DNA from: DAISKN01 sp964553925
GTDB lineage: Bacteria; Acidobacteriota; Vicinamibacteria; Marinacidobacterales; SMYC01
Direction of reading: 5' to 3'
Length of the DNA: 64,000 nt
Assembly (NCBI GenBank): GCA_964553925.1
Contig: CAZKNR010000128.1
Coordinates: 1 to 64,000 of the forward strand
Shown here piece by piece: positions 26,779 through 35,773 of this stretch. A model generated the notes under the pieces. That model made no database searches. It saw nothing but the letters and a program-made list of their open reading frames with translations, and was not told where the DNA came from. The stretch's first letter is position 1, and each line of letters starts with the position of its first letter. Position numbers and translations under genes: made by a program.

Positions 26779-27300
26779 CTAAGCCGGGCTTTTGGAGCCG
26801 CCGCCGTCCGCGCGGCGCTTGAGAAACGACACCTTCTCGCGCTCGGCCTCGGTCTCGCTCATCAACTGAATCAGGTTGCGCAGGTTCGCGATGGCCGCGA
26901 GGATCGAGTTCAGGACTTGCCGTTTTTGCATCTTGAGCTCGAGGATGTCCTTCTCGATCTCGTGAGCTCGTGACTGCGCCGCCTCGACGAGACGGTCGGC
27001 GGCGAGCTCGGCCTCCTTGAGAAGCATCTGCGACTGCTTCCTGGCATTCTCTTTCAGCTCTTCCGAGGTTCGCTGGGCGGCGACCAGCGTGTTCTTCAGA
27101 ATTTCCTCGCGCTGGTGATGCTCGGAGAGAAGTGCCGTCAGACGCCGCACTTCCTCCGACATTTTCTCGTTGTCGGAGCGCAAGTGCTCCATCTCCTCCG
27201 AGACGGCGTTGAGGAACATCCGCACTTCCGATCCGTCGAGACCGCGAAAGGTCCGTTGCTGGAACTCGTGCCGCTGGATGTCTAGTGGGGTTAGTTTCAT
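26779..27300 (-). CDS. divIVA: DivIVA-domain coiled-coil protein
   Basis: The 173-residue protein begins MKLTPLDIQRHEFQQRTFRGLDGSEVR, the DivIVA N-terminal membrane-curvature-binding domain. A long coiled coil follows, rich in E, K, L and Q (about 30-125). DivIVA-like proteins recruit partners to cell poles and division sites. Here it lies 9 bases after yggS on the same strand, as in the yggS-ylm-divIVA division clusters of many bacteria, though sepF and yggT are absent. Confidence 0.9.
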   Translation of the reverse strand: MKLTPLDIQRHEFQQRTFRGLDGSEVRMFLNAVSEEMEHLRSDNEKMSEEVRRLTALLSEHHQREEILKNTLVAAQRTSEELKENARKQSQMLLKEAELAADRLVEAAQSRAHEIEKDILELKMQKRQVLNSILAAIANLRNLIQLMSETEAEREKVSFLKRRADGGGSKSPA

Positions 27301-27309
27301 CCTTACTCC

Positions 27310-28056
27310 TTATGGTCCGAATCTTGACGATACCGTCGGCGCCAGGGATTCACCCGCCGCGGAACGAGGGCCGAACAGCGCCGTCCCGACTCGAATGAAC
27401 GTCGCGCCCTCTTCGATGGCGATCTCGAAATCGTGGCTCATTCCCATGGAGAGCTCCCGTCCCGCGAGACCTTGGCCGAAGGCCTCGGCGCCGAGCTCCC
27501 GGAGACGGCGAAAGTACGGCCGAACGGCTTCGGCGTCGGGCACGAACGGCGGAAGCACCATCAACCCGTCGACCCTGAGGCGCGGAAGCCCCGTCAGGCT
27601 CTCGAGCGTGGCAAGGAGCTCCTTCTCCGGGAGGCCGAACTTCGTAGGCTCAGAGGCGAGATCCACCTGGACCAGCACAGGCTGCACTTTGCCGATTTCC
27701 TCGGCGGCACGATCGATCTTGTGGCCGAGCTCGACGCTGTCGAGGGAGTGGATCCGGTCGAAAAGGGCGACCGCCTTCTTCACCTTGTTCTTTTGAAGGT
27801 GCCCCACCAGATGCCACTTGGGAGAGCTCCCATCGCGGGCCTCGAGTGCTTCGAGCGACGGGATCTTGCCTTCCGCCTCTTGCACCCGGTTCTCTCCAAG
27901 GTCGGTGACTCCCGCCTCGACCACGGTAGTCACTTCCTCGACGGTGCGGGTCTTCGTCACCGCGACCAGGGTGACGTCGCCGGGGCGTCTCCCCGCCCGG
28001 CGGCAGGCGCTTTCCATCCGATCGCGGATTCTGGCGAGACGAGAGGGGATCTCCAT
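27310..28056 (-). CDS. yggS: YggS/PLPBP family pyridoxal phosphate homeostasis protein
   Basis: YggS-family proteins bind PLP without known catalysis and affect vitamin B6 and amino acid balance. The 248-residue TIM-barrel protein has the PLP lysine in LVAVTKTR (Lys35), GENRVQEAEGK, WHLVGHLQKNK and LSMGMSHDFEIAIEEGATFIRVGTALFG. The ATG at 28056 is preceded, about 65 bases upstream, by a very good sigma-70 promoter. It forms a two-gene unit with divIVA. Confidence 0.96.
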   Translation of the reverse strand: MEIPSRLARIRDRMESACRRAGRRPGDVTLVAVTKTRTVEEVTTVVEAGVTDLGENRVQEAEGKIPSLEALEARDGSSPKWHLVGHLQKNKVKKAVALFDRIHSLDSVELGHKIDRAAEEIGKVQPVLVQVDLASEPTKFGLPEKELLATLESLTGLPRLRVDGLMVLPPFVPDAEAVRPYFRRLRELGAEAFGQGLAGRELSMGMSHDFEIAIEEGATFIRVGTALFGPRSAAGESLAPTVSSRFGP

Positions 28057-28121
28057 GTCAAAAACGTCAAAGACGGCGGTCGTTGTTCCGAGTGTCCGGC
28101 TAAAAGCGTGTGAGTTCAGCT

Positions 28122-28150
28122 ATTATACGCGCACGAACTTCGCCGTGCAA
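28122..28150 (-). promoter_or_regulatory. Sigma-70 promoter of yggS-divIVA
   Basis: On the minus strand TTGCAC (28150-28145) and a perfect TATAAT (28127-28122) are separated by exactly 17 bases. Transcription would start near 28115, leaving a leader of about 58 bases. Confidence 0.75.
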
Positions 28151-28155
28151 AATAC

Positions 28156-28533
28156 TCACATCTCGCCATAGGAGGCGCTGTAAGTCGGCGCCTCCCATAC
28201 CCGGACCCGTCGCAGCGTAACTTCCCGGGGAAGCCTCTTTAGGAGCTCTCCATGGAAGAAGCGCGCGAGGTTTTCCGTCGTCGGGTTTTCACGATCGAAC
28301 GGAGGGATCTCGTTGATGTGGCGGTGGTCGTAAGGTGCTATGACCTCTTTCAGCTTGGCCTCGAGCTCGAGGAAATCCAGCACCAGGCCGGCATCGGGAA
28401 GCCCCTCGGCGGCGACGAACGCCTCCACCCGGAAGTTGTGCCCATGGAGGGGCTCCAGATCGGCCTTGTATCCGCGAAGCTGGTGGGAAGCGGCGAATGT
28501 GGTCTCCGCCGAAATCTCGTAGCGCAGTGTCAT
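28156..28533 (-). CDS. 6-pyruvoyl-tetrahydropterin synthase family, PTPS-III (folate-type) motif
   Basis: The 125-residue protein has the zinc histidines of the QueD/PTPS family in FAASHQL (His17) and LHGHNF (His30, His32) and ends with the conserved VRVWEAPTYSASY containing the active-site glutamate. QueD and PTPS-II carry a catalytic cysteine in C-x3-H-G-H. Here the motif is L-E-P-L-H-G-H, with no cysteine and a glutamate next to its position. That is the pattern described for PTPS-III enzymes, which cleave dihydroneopterin triphosphate to 6-hydroxymethyl-dihydropterin and replace FolB. I therefore favour a folate role over queuosine. It overlaps the dinG stop as ATGA on the minus strand. 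Confidence 0.8.
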   Translation of the reverse strand: MTLRYEISAETTFAASHQLRGYKADLEPLHGHNFRVEAFVAAEGLPDAGLVLDFLELEAKLKEVIAPYDHRHINEIPPFDRENPTTENLARFFHGELLKRLPREVTLRRVRVWEAPTYSASYGEM

Positions 28534-30512
28534 GTCGTCAATCCGAAAAATCTCTCGACCTCGTCCCGATCGTGGGTGAGGCGATAGGGAGGAAGGCTGG
28601 AAAAGAAGCGCTTCCCATAGGCCATCGTGGAAAGCCGGCTGTCGAGAACCGCCACCACACCCCGATCGGACTTCGATCGGATGAGCCGGCCGAGTCCCTG
28701 CTTCAGGGTGAGAACGGCCATCGGCACCTGGTACTCCGCGAAGGCGTTGCCGCCGGTGCCCGTGACGAAGTCCATCCGCGCCGATACCAGCGGGTCGGAG
28801 GGGACGGCGAAAGGGAGCTTGTCGATCACCACCAACGAGAGCTGCTCGCCCATCACGTCCACCCCCTCCCAGAAGCTCGAAGTCGCGAGGAGGACCGCGC
28901 CCGGAGTCTCGCGGAAGGAGTCGAGGATCTCTCCCCGCGACGCCTCTCCCTGCACGAACAGCGGAAACGGCAGATCCGGCTCGAGCTCCTCCCGCACCGC
29001 GTGCAGGTTGGCAAAGCTCGTAAAGAGAAGGAAGGCCCGGCCGCGGCTAAGGTCGAGAAGGAGCCGGATCTCGTCCGCGGCGCTTTTCGTGAACCCCGGG
29101 TCTTTCGGCGGGGGAAGATGACGGGGGACGTAGAACAGGGCCTGCGAGCGGTAATCGAAGGGAGAAGGCAAAAGACGACCCCGGCCGGTCTCGACCCCGA
29201 GTCGTGAAGAAACATAGTCGAAGGATTCGTCGACCGCGAGCGTCGCCGAGGTCAGGACCACGGAGCGCTTCCGGTCGAGAAGCATGCTCCGCACCATGGG
29301 CGCGACGCGGATGGGCGACGAGCGGAGCGCGACCGACCGCTCGCGCCTCTCGCACCACGAGACCGCTTCGGGATCGGCGGCGCCCACGATCACCTGGAGA
29401 TCGATGTCGATCTCCCCCGCCCGACGCGAGAGGGCGACTGTGCTGTCGTCCGGATCGGGAATCCCCTCGAGCCCCTCCCGGATCCGCGCAAGCTCCCGGC
29501 GAAAGCGGTCGATGGCGTGTTCTTGCTCGAGAGTGACGCTCTTCGGGCGGAGGCGATACCGGTCTTCCTTGCCGTCCCTCGGCCGGTACGACTGGAAGAG
29601 CTCCTGGCCCGCCCCTCGGAGCCGCTTGAGCTCGGAGACTGCCCGATTCGCTCTCGATCTCTCTTTGCGGCTGTTCCAGGCTTTTTCCGTGTCCCCTACG
29701 AGTTCTTCCACCGTCGCGCTCGACACGGTGAGCCCGAAGTTCGCCGTGGCCACGTCTTCGAGCTGGTGCGCCTCGTCGAGCACGAGATGATCGTAATCGG
29801 GAATGACCTCGCCGTAGGACCCCTGCCGCACCACCAGATCGGCGAACAGAAGGTGGTGGTTCACGACGATGATCTCGCTCTCCGCCGCCCGTTGCCGGAT
29901 CTTCGTCACGTAGCAACGGTCGAAGTCCGGGCATTCCTTCCCGGTGCAGTTCTCGCTGCGCGCCGAGATGCCTTTCCAGAAATCGAGCTTCTCGGGAACG
30001 CCAGGGATCTCGGAGCGATCCCCGGTCTTCGTCATCTGGCTCCACCGCTGAAGGGTCTCGAAATGAGAGGCTTCCTCGAAGAAGCGAAACCCGGGCTGCA
30101 GCTGGAACTGGGCGAACCGCGCGAGGCAGAGGTAGTTCCCACGGCCCTTCATCAGGCAGGCGGTGAACGGCACGTTGAGGGCCTTCCGCACCAGCGGGAT
30201 GTCCTTGTAGAAGAGCTGCTCCTGGAGGTTTTTCGTCCCGGTCGAGATGACGACTCTCTGCCCCGAGAGGATGGCGGGGATGAGATAGGCGAGGGTCTTG
30301 CCCGTCCCCGTTCCCGCCTCGACCATGAGCTCGCCCCCCTCGCGCAGGACGCCGGCCACGGCGGCGGCCATCTCCTGCTGGGCCTCGCGATGCTCGAAGC
30401 CCGGAAGGCTCAGGGCGAAGGGGCCGCTCGGGCCGAGAATCTCCCTCACCCGCTCGGGGTCGAGGGCGTCGAGTCCCCGCTCGACCCCGTTGAGACTTTC
30501 GCTTCGCGCCAT
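28530..30512 (-). CDS. dinG: DinG/XPD-family iron-sulfur ATP-dependent DNA helicase
   Basis: This roughly 660-residue superfamily 2 helicase has Walker A EAGTGTGKTLAYL (about 67-76) and the DEAH box LVLDEAHQLED (about 244-254). Four cysteines between them (about 130, 190, 195 and 201) fit a 4Fe-4S cluster like that of XPD/DinG. Motif VI reads QGLGRLIRSKSDRG. Such helicases unwind 5'-3' and act on D-loops, R-loops or G-quadruplexes. No exonuclease domain is fused. The start is ATG 30512, with a TTG one codon upstream. The PTPS gene overlaps its end. Confidence 0.92.
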   Translation of the reverse strand: MARSESLNGVERGLDALDPERVREILGPSGPFALSLPGFEHREAQQEMAAAVAGVLREGGELMVEAGTGTGKTLAYLIPAILSGQRVVISTGTKNLQEQLFYKDIPLVRKALNVPFTACLMKGRGNYLCLARFAQFQLQPGFRFFEEASHFETLQRWSQMTKTGDRSEIPGVPEKLDFWKGISARSENCTGKECPDFDRCYVTKIRQRAAESEIIVVNHHLLFADLVVRQGSYGEVIPDYDHLVLDEAHQLEDVATANFGLTVSSATVEELVGDTEKAWNSRKERSRANRAVSELKRLRGAGQELFQSYRPRDGKEDRYRLRPKSVTLEQEHAIDRFRRELARIREGLEGIPDPDDSTVALSRRAGEIDIDLQVIVGAADPEAVSWCERRERSVALRSSPIRVAPMVRSMLLDRKRSVVLTSATLAVDESFDYVSSRLGVETGRGRLLPSPFDYRSQALFYVPRHLPPPKDPGFTKSAADEIRLLLDLSRGRAFLLFTSFANLHAVREELEPDLPFPLFVQGEASRGEILDSFRETPGAVLLATSSFWEGVDVMGEQLSLVVIDKLPFAVPSDPLVSARMDFVTGTGGNAFAEYQVPMAVLTLKQGLGRLIRSKSDRGVVAVLDSRLSTMAYGKRFFSSLPPYRLTHDRDEVERFFGLTT

Positions 30513-30561
30513 CAAAGGACCCTGACCAATGCAGGACGAGATCGGGGCAGACTTCCCGCCT

Positions 30562-31824
30562 TCATGAAACCAGGCTGGGGTAGAGGGGGAAGCCCGAAGT
30601 GAGCTCTCGCACGTCCCTCGCCACGCTCTCGAGCTCGGACGGCCGCTCCCGGCCCCGGAGCGCCCGCGCGATGAACCGAGAAACGCGCTTCATCTCCTCT
30701 TCCTTCATCCCGCGGCTCGTGAGCGCCGGGGTCCCGAGACGGACGCCGCTCGCGACGAGAGGCGGCCTCGTATCGAACGGGATCACGTTCTTGTTCGCCG
30801 TGATTCCGGCCTTCTCGAGAGCTTCCTCCGCTTCCTTGCCCGTGATGCCGCTCGCGCCCACGTCGACGAGGACCAGGTGGTTGTCGGTGCCGCCGGAGAC
30901 GAGGCGGAACCCCTCTTCTTTCAGCCCCTCCGCGAGAGTCGCGGCGTTCGACACGATCTGCCGGGCGTAGTCCCGGAACGAACTCTCGAGCGCCAGCTTG
31001 AGACAGACGGCCTTCGCCGCGATGACGTGAACCAGAGGTCCGCCCTGGATTCCGGGGAAGGTGACGCGGTTGATGTCCTTGGCGTGGGCCTCGCGCGAAA
31101 GAATGAGGCCGCCCCTTGGCCCGCGGAGGGTCTTGTGAGTGGTGGTGGTGACGAAGTCTGAATGGGGCACGGGGCTTTCATGGACGCCTCCCGCGACGAG
31201 CCCCGCGATGTGAGCCATGTCCGTCACGACCTTCGCCCCCACTTCGTCCGCCGCTTGCCGGAACCGCGCGAAATCGATCCGGCGCGGATAGGCGCTGGCA
31301 CCCACGAGGATCATCTTCGGCCGGTTTTTACGCGCGAGCTCGATAACGGCGTCGTAGTCGATCTGTTCGTCCTCGCGCCGGACGCCATAGGGGACGACTT
31401 TGTAGAGGCGCCCGGAGAAATTCAGCGGATGTCCGTGAGTGAGGTGCCCCCCGTGCGAGAGGTCCATACCCATGAAGGTGTCCCCCGGGTCGAGGAGCGT
31501 GAGGTATACCGCCATGTTGGCCTGGGTCCCGCTGTGCGGCTGAACGTTCGCGTGCTCGGCGGAAAAGAGCTCTTTAGCGCGCGCGATCGCGAGCCGCTCT
31601 ACCACGTCGGCGAACTCACAGCCTCCGTAGTAGCGCCGGCCGGGGTAGCCCTCCGCGTACTTGTTCGTGAAGACCGAGCCCGTGGCCTCGAGGACCGCGA
31701 GGCTCACGAAATTTTCGGAGGCGATGAGCTCGAGACCGCCGCCCTGGCGATGGGTCTCCTTCAGGATCGCGGAGGCGATTTCCGGATCCGCCTGTCTCAG
31801 CGAAACCTGCAGCTCCTGGCCCAC
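30562..31824 (-). CDS. glyA: Serine hydroxymethyltransferase GlyA
   Basis: GlyA interconverts serine and glycine with tetrahydrofolate, feeding one-carbon metabolism. The 420-residue PLP enzyme shows ELIASENF, YYGGCEFADVVE, HSGTQANMAVY, DMAHIAGLVAGG and the PLP-binding Lys231 in TTTTHKTLRGPRGG. The start is GTG 31824, with AGGAGG about 7 bases upstream. dinG follows 49 bases downstream on the same strand. The palindromic repeat copy B lies about 80 bases upstream. Confidence 0.97.
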   Translation of the reverse strand: MGQELQVSLRQADPEIASAILKETHRQGGGLELIASENFVSLAVLEATGSVFTNKYAEGYPGRRYYGGCEFADVVERLAIARAKELFSAEHANVQPHSGTQANMAVYLTLLDPGDTFMGMDLSHGGHLTHGHPLNFSGRLYKVVPYGVRREDEQIDYDAVIELARKNRPKMILVGASAYPRRIDFARFRQAADEVGAKVVTDMAHIAGLVAGGVHESPVPHSDFVTTTTHKTLRGPRGGLILSREAHAKDINRVTFPGIQGGPLVHVIAAKAVCLKLALESSFRDYARQIVSNAATLAEGLKEEGFRLVSGGTDNHLVLVDVGASGITGKEAEEALEKAGITANKNVIPFDTRPPLVASGVRLGTPALTSRGMKEEEMKRVSRFIARALRGRERPSELESVARDVRELTSGFPLYPSLVS

Positions 31825-31903
31825 GGGCGCTCCTCCTGAAGAAGGCCCATCTTAACGGTTCCCGCCGAAAGGCGCGAACCTCGGTACTGCGCTGCCCTAC
31901 TCA

Positions 31904-32015
31904 AAATCCAATACAAGGGGGATACGGGGATAGGAGGAGATACGGGGATAAAATTGGACCCAATAGGTCTCCCCATCTCCTCCCATCTCCCCATCCCCCT
32001 TGTATTTCTTTTTGC
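31904..32015. repeat. Palindromic G-rich dispersed repeat, copy B
   Basis: The left arm AATACAAGGGGGATACGGGG... is complementary to the right arm ...CCATCTCCCCATCCCCCTTG, and the element sits between divergent glyA and grpE. Its reverse complement matches copy A at 23321-23434. On the minus strand the right arm reads GGGGG-AT-GGGG-AGAT-GGG-AGGAGAT-GGGG, which meets the usual G-quadruplex pattern (four G-runs with loops of 7 bases or fewer). Confidence 0.85.
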
Positions 32016-32136
32016 GGCTAGGCGGCCCGCCCCGGGGTACGCACTATCGCACACCTCGGAATTCGGTTACACTGGTTGGGTTCTCGTTCATTAAAGGACA
32101 AAATCAGCGCTACCCAGGCTAGATGGGGCCGTAAGT

Positions 32137-33000
32137 TTGGACAAACAGAGGGACAGGCTCCCACGGTTGGCGCCCGAATCCGCGGACGGAGGCGGAGGCG
32201 GGGAAGAGCCGGCCTCGCGCATTCCCGAAGAAGCGGGGGAGATCTACGAGCTCGTGGAGGAGTCGGGCGTCGCCGCGCTCCCCGAGCCTTCGCCGCCGCC
32301 GCCTCCTCCCCCGCGTCCGCAAGCACCCGTGCTCCCCGAGGAAACGATTCAAGAGCTGCGCGCGCTCCGGGCCAAGCTCGAAAACAAGGACCGCCAGATC
32401 GAGCAGGTCATGGAGGCCTACCGCGGCAAGAAAGAGGAGACGGAGAAGCTCCGAACGCGCATCGAAAAGACCGAGCGGCGGAAATTCGAGCAGTCGAAGG
32501 GCGACTTCATCGCGCGCTTCGTGGAAGTGCTCGACAACCTCGACCGCGCCATCGATTCGATCGAGAACGCCTTCGATCCGGACTCCGTGCTCCAGGGGAT
32601 CATGCTCGTGCGCTCCCGCCTGGTCCAGCTCCTCAAGGAAGAGGGGCTCGAGAAGATCTTCGTCCGGGGTCAGACGTACGACCCCACGCACAGCGAGGCC
32701 GCGGGTCTCGAGGACGTGCCCAACGAGTCCCAGGATGGAATGGTGCTGAAGGAACTGCAGCCCGGGTACATGCTGAAGGGATCTCTCCTGCGCGTCGCCC
32801 GCGTCGTAGTCGGGCGATACGGCACCGATTCCGCGCAGCCAGGCGCCGCTTCCGATCCGGGAGCGATAGCGGTAGCGCCTCCGCCTTCAAAGCCACGCGA
32901 GCCGGGAGACGGCGACCAGTCCGGCTCTTCGTGGGAGGCGGACAAAGCAGCACACGAGCTCGAGTTCAGCGAGGACGGCGTCGACTTCAGTAACGAGTGA
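32137..33000 (+). CDS. grpE: GrpE nucleotide exchange factor
   Basis: GrpE releases ADP from DnaK. The 287-residue protein has a low-complexity N-terminus with a PPPPPPP run, the long coiled coil (ENKDRQIEQVMEAYRGKKEE...), FIARFVEVLDNLDRAIDSI, and the C-terminal beta domain GQTYDPTHSEAAGLEDVPN...VARVVVGRYG. About 60 residues of unconserved acidic tail extend beyond the domain. The start is TTG 32137 and is uncertain, since no Shine-Dalgarno is evident. dnaK and dnaJ are not adjacent. Its last 14 bases overlap the end of the convergent glycosyltransferase gene. Confidence 0.88.
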   Translation: MDKQRDRLPRLAPESADGGGGGEEPASRIPEEAGEIYELVEESGVAALPEPSPPPPPPPRPQAPVLPEETIQELRALRAKLENKDRQIEQVMEAYRGKKEETEKLRTRIEKTERRKFEQSKGDFIARFVEVLDNLDRAIDSIENAFDPDSVLQGIMLVRSRLVQLLKEEGLEKIFVRGQTYDPTHSEAAGLEDVPNESQDGMVLKELQPGYMLKGSLLRVARVVVGRYGTDSAQPGAASDPGAIAVAPPPSKPREPGDGDQSGSSWEADKAAHELEFSEDGVDFSNE

Positions 33001-34774
33001 GACGCATCCCGTAGAAACGGACGGCTGCCTCGCGGTAGCGGCGGGAAAGTCTCACGGTCTCACCGTAGCGCAGCACCAGGCGGTTTAGACCCTCCTGAAG
33101 GAGCTCCGCCTTCACCATCACCCCTTTCCTCTCTGGTTCGGGTCCTTCCAGAAACAGAAGCCCCGCGGGGCGATCGTTCAGCTCGACTGCGGTCTCGACC
33201 GCGCCCGCCGCCGCGGCCATCGAGAGATCGATCGCCAGATCGGAAGGCTCCGCTCCCACCGGCAGCACGAAGAAGAGCTCGGAGCTCTCGCCCTTAGACA
33301 GTCGCTCGGTTCCGTAGGCGCCTGGGCGCGGCGGATCGAATCCCTCTCCGAAAAAGGGAAGCTCGCCCGCGCCAATCTCGACCGAGGCCGTCCCCGCGGG
33401 AAGCGTCGTCCCCATGAGGACGCCGCGCTCCGGCACTTCGTGCACGGAAATCCACGCGCCGAGGGCATCACTCGTTGGAAATTGCCCGACCTCTCTGAGG
33501 CGGGAGACGTCGATCCCCGGCGGATAGCCCGAGTAGAACACCCAGTCGAAGTTTCCGGCGAAGACTTGCTCCTCGACCCGGAGCCGATGGACCCGGAACC
33601 GTTCCTCGTCGAGTCGCGGCGTCCATTGATCCTGGAGAACGCGGCTGCCCTCGGGGATGGCGGAGAGCGCCCAGACAAGGGCGCGATCGGCGGGAGACGG
33701 CCTCCCGGCGCGTTTCCAGAGCTCGAGGCTCCCGAAGGCAGGCCCGGCAAGGAGCAGGAGCGCGAGCGCCCATCGGGCTCTTCCGCCGGTCCGCGAGACG
33801 GAGGAAGCGGCAAGAAGGGCGGCCGCGGGGAGGAGAGGAAGGGCGTGGCGCGGGAAGGCTCGATCGAACAACGCGAAGACCAGAAGGTAGATCGCCGGAT
33901 AACCGAGGACGATGAGCCGTCTCGGCTCGCGGGTCCAAAGCGCCGCCGCCACTCCGAAGAGCGCGAGGGTCGCCCCCACGAGCCCAACCCCGCCCGTCGC
34001 GAGCGATTCCAGGACCTCGAGCGCGGCGTTCATATGACTCGCCCGGTAGTAGCCGAAGTGCCTCTCGACTCCCCGCGCCGATTCCAGAAGATTCACGAAG
34101 GTGTAGGGGCTTGCGATCGCGAAAGCGGCGAGAGCCGCTGAAAGCCCCGCAAGAGTCCATCCGCGGCTCCTCTTTGGCTCGGGGGCGAGCATCGCTGCCA
34201 TCGCATAGGGAACGACGGTGAAAGCCCCCGTGTACTTCACCGCGGTCGCGAGACCCACCGCAAGTCCGGCCAAGAGGTACCGGCGAGGTGCGGGTGATTC
34301 CTGAAGCCGAAGCGCCGCGAGAAGTGCCGTGGCGACGAAGAGGCCGAGCATCAAGTCAGGGTTGACGACCGCCGATTCGCGAAACGCGAGGGGAGAAAAC
34401 GCGCTCAGAGCCGCCGCGATACCGGCGCCCCAGGGAGAAAGGAAACGAAGTCCGCAGGCGAAAACCACGGCGGCGGTCGCGACTCCGGCGGCGAGAGTCA
34501 TTCGTCTCGCTTCGAGATAGAACTCGCCGCGTGGAATCTCCGCGAGAGAGCGGGAATCGGTGACGAGACGCACCTCTACCGGAATCCTCTGCAGATAGAA
34601 ATGAAGGCCGGGGTAGCCGGGGTGCCGCTGATCGAAGTCCCCCCGCTTGACCATCTCGAGCACGTTCTCGACGACCTCGCCCTCGTCGGGCCCGATGTAG
34701 TGCTCGACGTCATGAGACGCGATAGGCCAGCGAGCGAGAAGGGCGGCAGAGACGATGAAGCCCGTGAAGAGCAC
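32987..34774 (-). CDS. Polytopic glycosyltransferase (PMT/ArnT, GT-C type)
   Basis: The 595-residue protein has about ten hydrophobic helices in its first 340 residues and a soluble C-terminal domain. An acidic motif in the first extracytoplasmic loop (ASHDVEHYIGPDEGEVVENVL) and GLATAVKYTGAF are typical of GT-C enzymes that use polyprenyl-phosphate sugars on the periplasmic side. It is last in the lptD-rmlD-gmd-rmd operon, which suggests transfer of a sugar to an envelope glycan or protein. The start is GTG 34774; no better upstream start is present. It overlaps grpE by 14 bases at its 3' end. Confidence 0.8.
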   Translation of the reverse strand: MLFTGFIVSAALLARWPIASHDVEHYIGPDEGEVVENVLEMVKRGDFDQRHPGYPGLHFYLQRIPVEVRLVTDSRSLAEIPRGEFYLEARRMTLAAGVATAAVVFACGLRFLSPWGAGIAAALSAFSPLAFRESAVVNPDLMLGLFVATALLAALRLQESPAPRRYLLAGLAVGLATAVKYTGAFTVVPYAMAAMLAPEPKRSRGWTLAGLSAALAAFAIASPYTFVNLLESARGVERHFGYYRASHMNAALEVLESLATGGVGLVGATLALFGVAAALWTREPRRLIVLGYPAIYLLVFALFDRAFPRHALPLLPAAALLAASSVSRTGGRARWALALLLLAGPAFGSLELWKRAGRPSPADRALVWALSAIPEGSRVLQDQWTPRLDEERFRVHRLRVEEQVFAGNFDWVFYSGYPPGIDVSRLREVGQFPTSDALGAWISVHEVPERGVLMGTTLPAGTASVEIGAGELPFFGEGFDPPRPGAYGTERLSKGESSELFFVLPVGAEPSDLAIDLSMAAAAGAVETAVELNDRPAGLLFLEGPEPERKGVMVKAELLQEGLNRLVLRYGETVRLSRRYREAAVRFYGMRLTRY

Positions 34775-34828
34775 CGCGCCCCGAAACGATCTCAGTACTT
34801 CACTCCTGCAGAAGAAGAAAAATCTTAC

Positions 34829-35773
34829 CTAGAGCCTCGAGCGCCAGTCGTCTAAGAGGTCGCGGAGGGTTTCGTGCAGGGAATATCGCGGGGACCAGCC
34901 GGTCTCGGTCTTGAGTCTCGCCGGGTCCCCGACGATCAAGGGAGCGTCGAGAGCGTGATACCGCTCGGGATCCACCACCACCTGTACGGGAGAGCGGGAC
35001 TGCCGAACCAGCTCCTCCAGAACCTCGCCGATCGAGACCGCCTCGCCGCGGCAGACGTTGTACGGCCGGCCCGGCTCTCCTCTCTCCACGATCGCGGAGT
35101 AGGCGGCGGCAACGTCACGGACGTCGGTGAAGTCCCTACGGGCTCCAAGATTCCCAACGCGGATGACGGGCTCCCGCGTTCCTTTCTCCACTTCCGCCAC
35201 CTGGCGGGCGAAGCTCGACGAGACGTAGGAGTCGGCCTGCCCGGGCCCGGTATGGTTGAACGACCGCGTGACGTACACCGGAAGCTCCCCGGACCAGAAC
35301 GAGCGGCGCCCCAAGAGCTCCTGAGAGGTCTTGCTCACGGCATACGGCGTGAGCGGTTTTTGCTCTTGCTCCTCTCCGATCGGCTGGGCCTCGGCCGGCA
35401 CGTCCCCGTACTGCTGGGCCGAGCCCACGAGGAGCAGCCGCGGTTTTCGGCCCGTCTCCGTCGCCGCCGACAGGAGGTTGTGAGCGCCGATGATGTTGGT
35501 CTCGAGCGTGCGCCGGGCCTCCTTCCACGATCCCTCCGGATTGGAGAAGGCGGCGAGATGGAAGATTGCGTCCGGAGCGAAGTCGCGGAGGGCCGCGCCG
35601 AGTGCCGCCTCGTCGAGGATGTCGAGCGGAAACACCTCGACCCGCGGCCCGAGAGAGCCCGGTCCTCCGTCCGTGGGATGAACGAGGCCAGAGACCTCGT
35701 GGCCTTGGGAAAGCAGATGCGTTGTGAGATGGCGCCCGACGAAGCCAGCGGCTCCGGTGACCAGCGCGCGCAC
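34829..35773 (-). CDS. rmd: GDP-6-deoxy-mannose reductase-like SDR (Rmd)
   Basis: The 314-residue extended short-chain dehydrogenase has the NAD(P) motif VTGAAGFVGRHL, the active-site serine segment LLVGSAQQYG, and YAVSK (Y-x3-K). The conserved FNHTGPGQ and GNLGARRDFTDVRDVAAAY are shared with GMD and RMD enzymes. Being directly downstream of gmd, it most likely reduces GDP-4-keto-6-deoxymannose to GDP-D-rhamnose. GTG 35773 follows the gmd stop with no gap. The exact sugar product is inference. Confidence 0.82.
   Translation of the reverse strand: MRALVTGAAGFVGRHLTTHLLSQGHEVSGLVHPTDGGPGSLGPRVEVFPLDILDEAALGAALRDFAPDAIFHLAAFSNPEGSWKEARRTLETNIIGAHNLLSAATETGRKPRLLLVGSAQQYGDVPAEAQPIGEEQEQKPLTPYAVSKTSQELLGRRSFWSGELPVYVTRSFNHTGPGQADSYVSSSFARQVAEVEKGTREPVIRVGNLGARRDFTDVRDVAAAYSAIVERGEPGRPYNVCRGEAVSIGEVLEELVRQSRSPVQVVVDPERYHALDAPLIVGDPARLKTETGWSPRYSLHETLRDLLDDWRSRL

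Noticed and set aside
28171..28195. Perfect 8-bp hairpin GGAGGCGC/GCGCCTCC as a possible terminator
   Set aside because: It lies inside the 3' coding part of the pterin synthase gene, where it encodes the conserved WEAPTYSA region, and has no U-tract.
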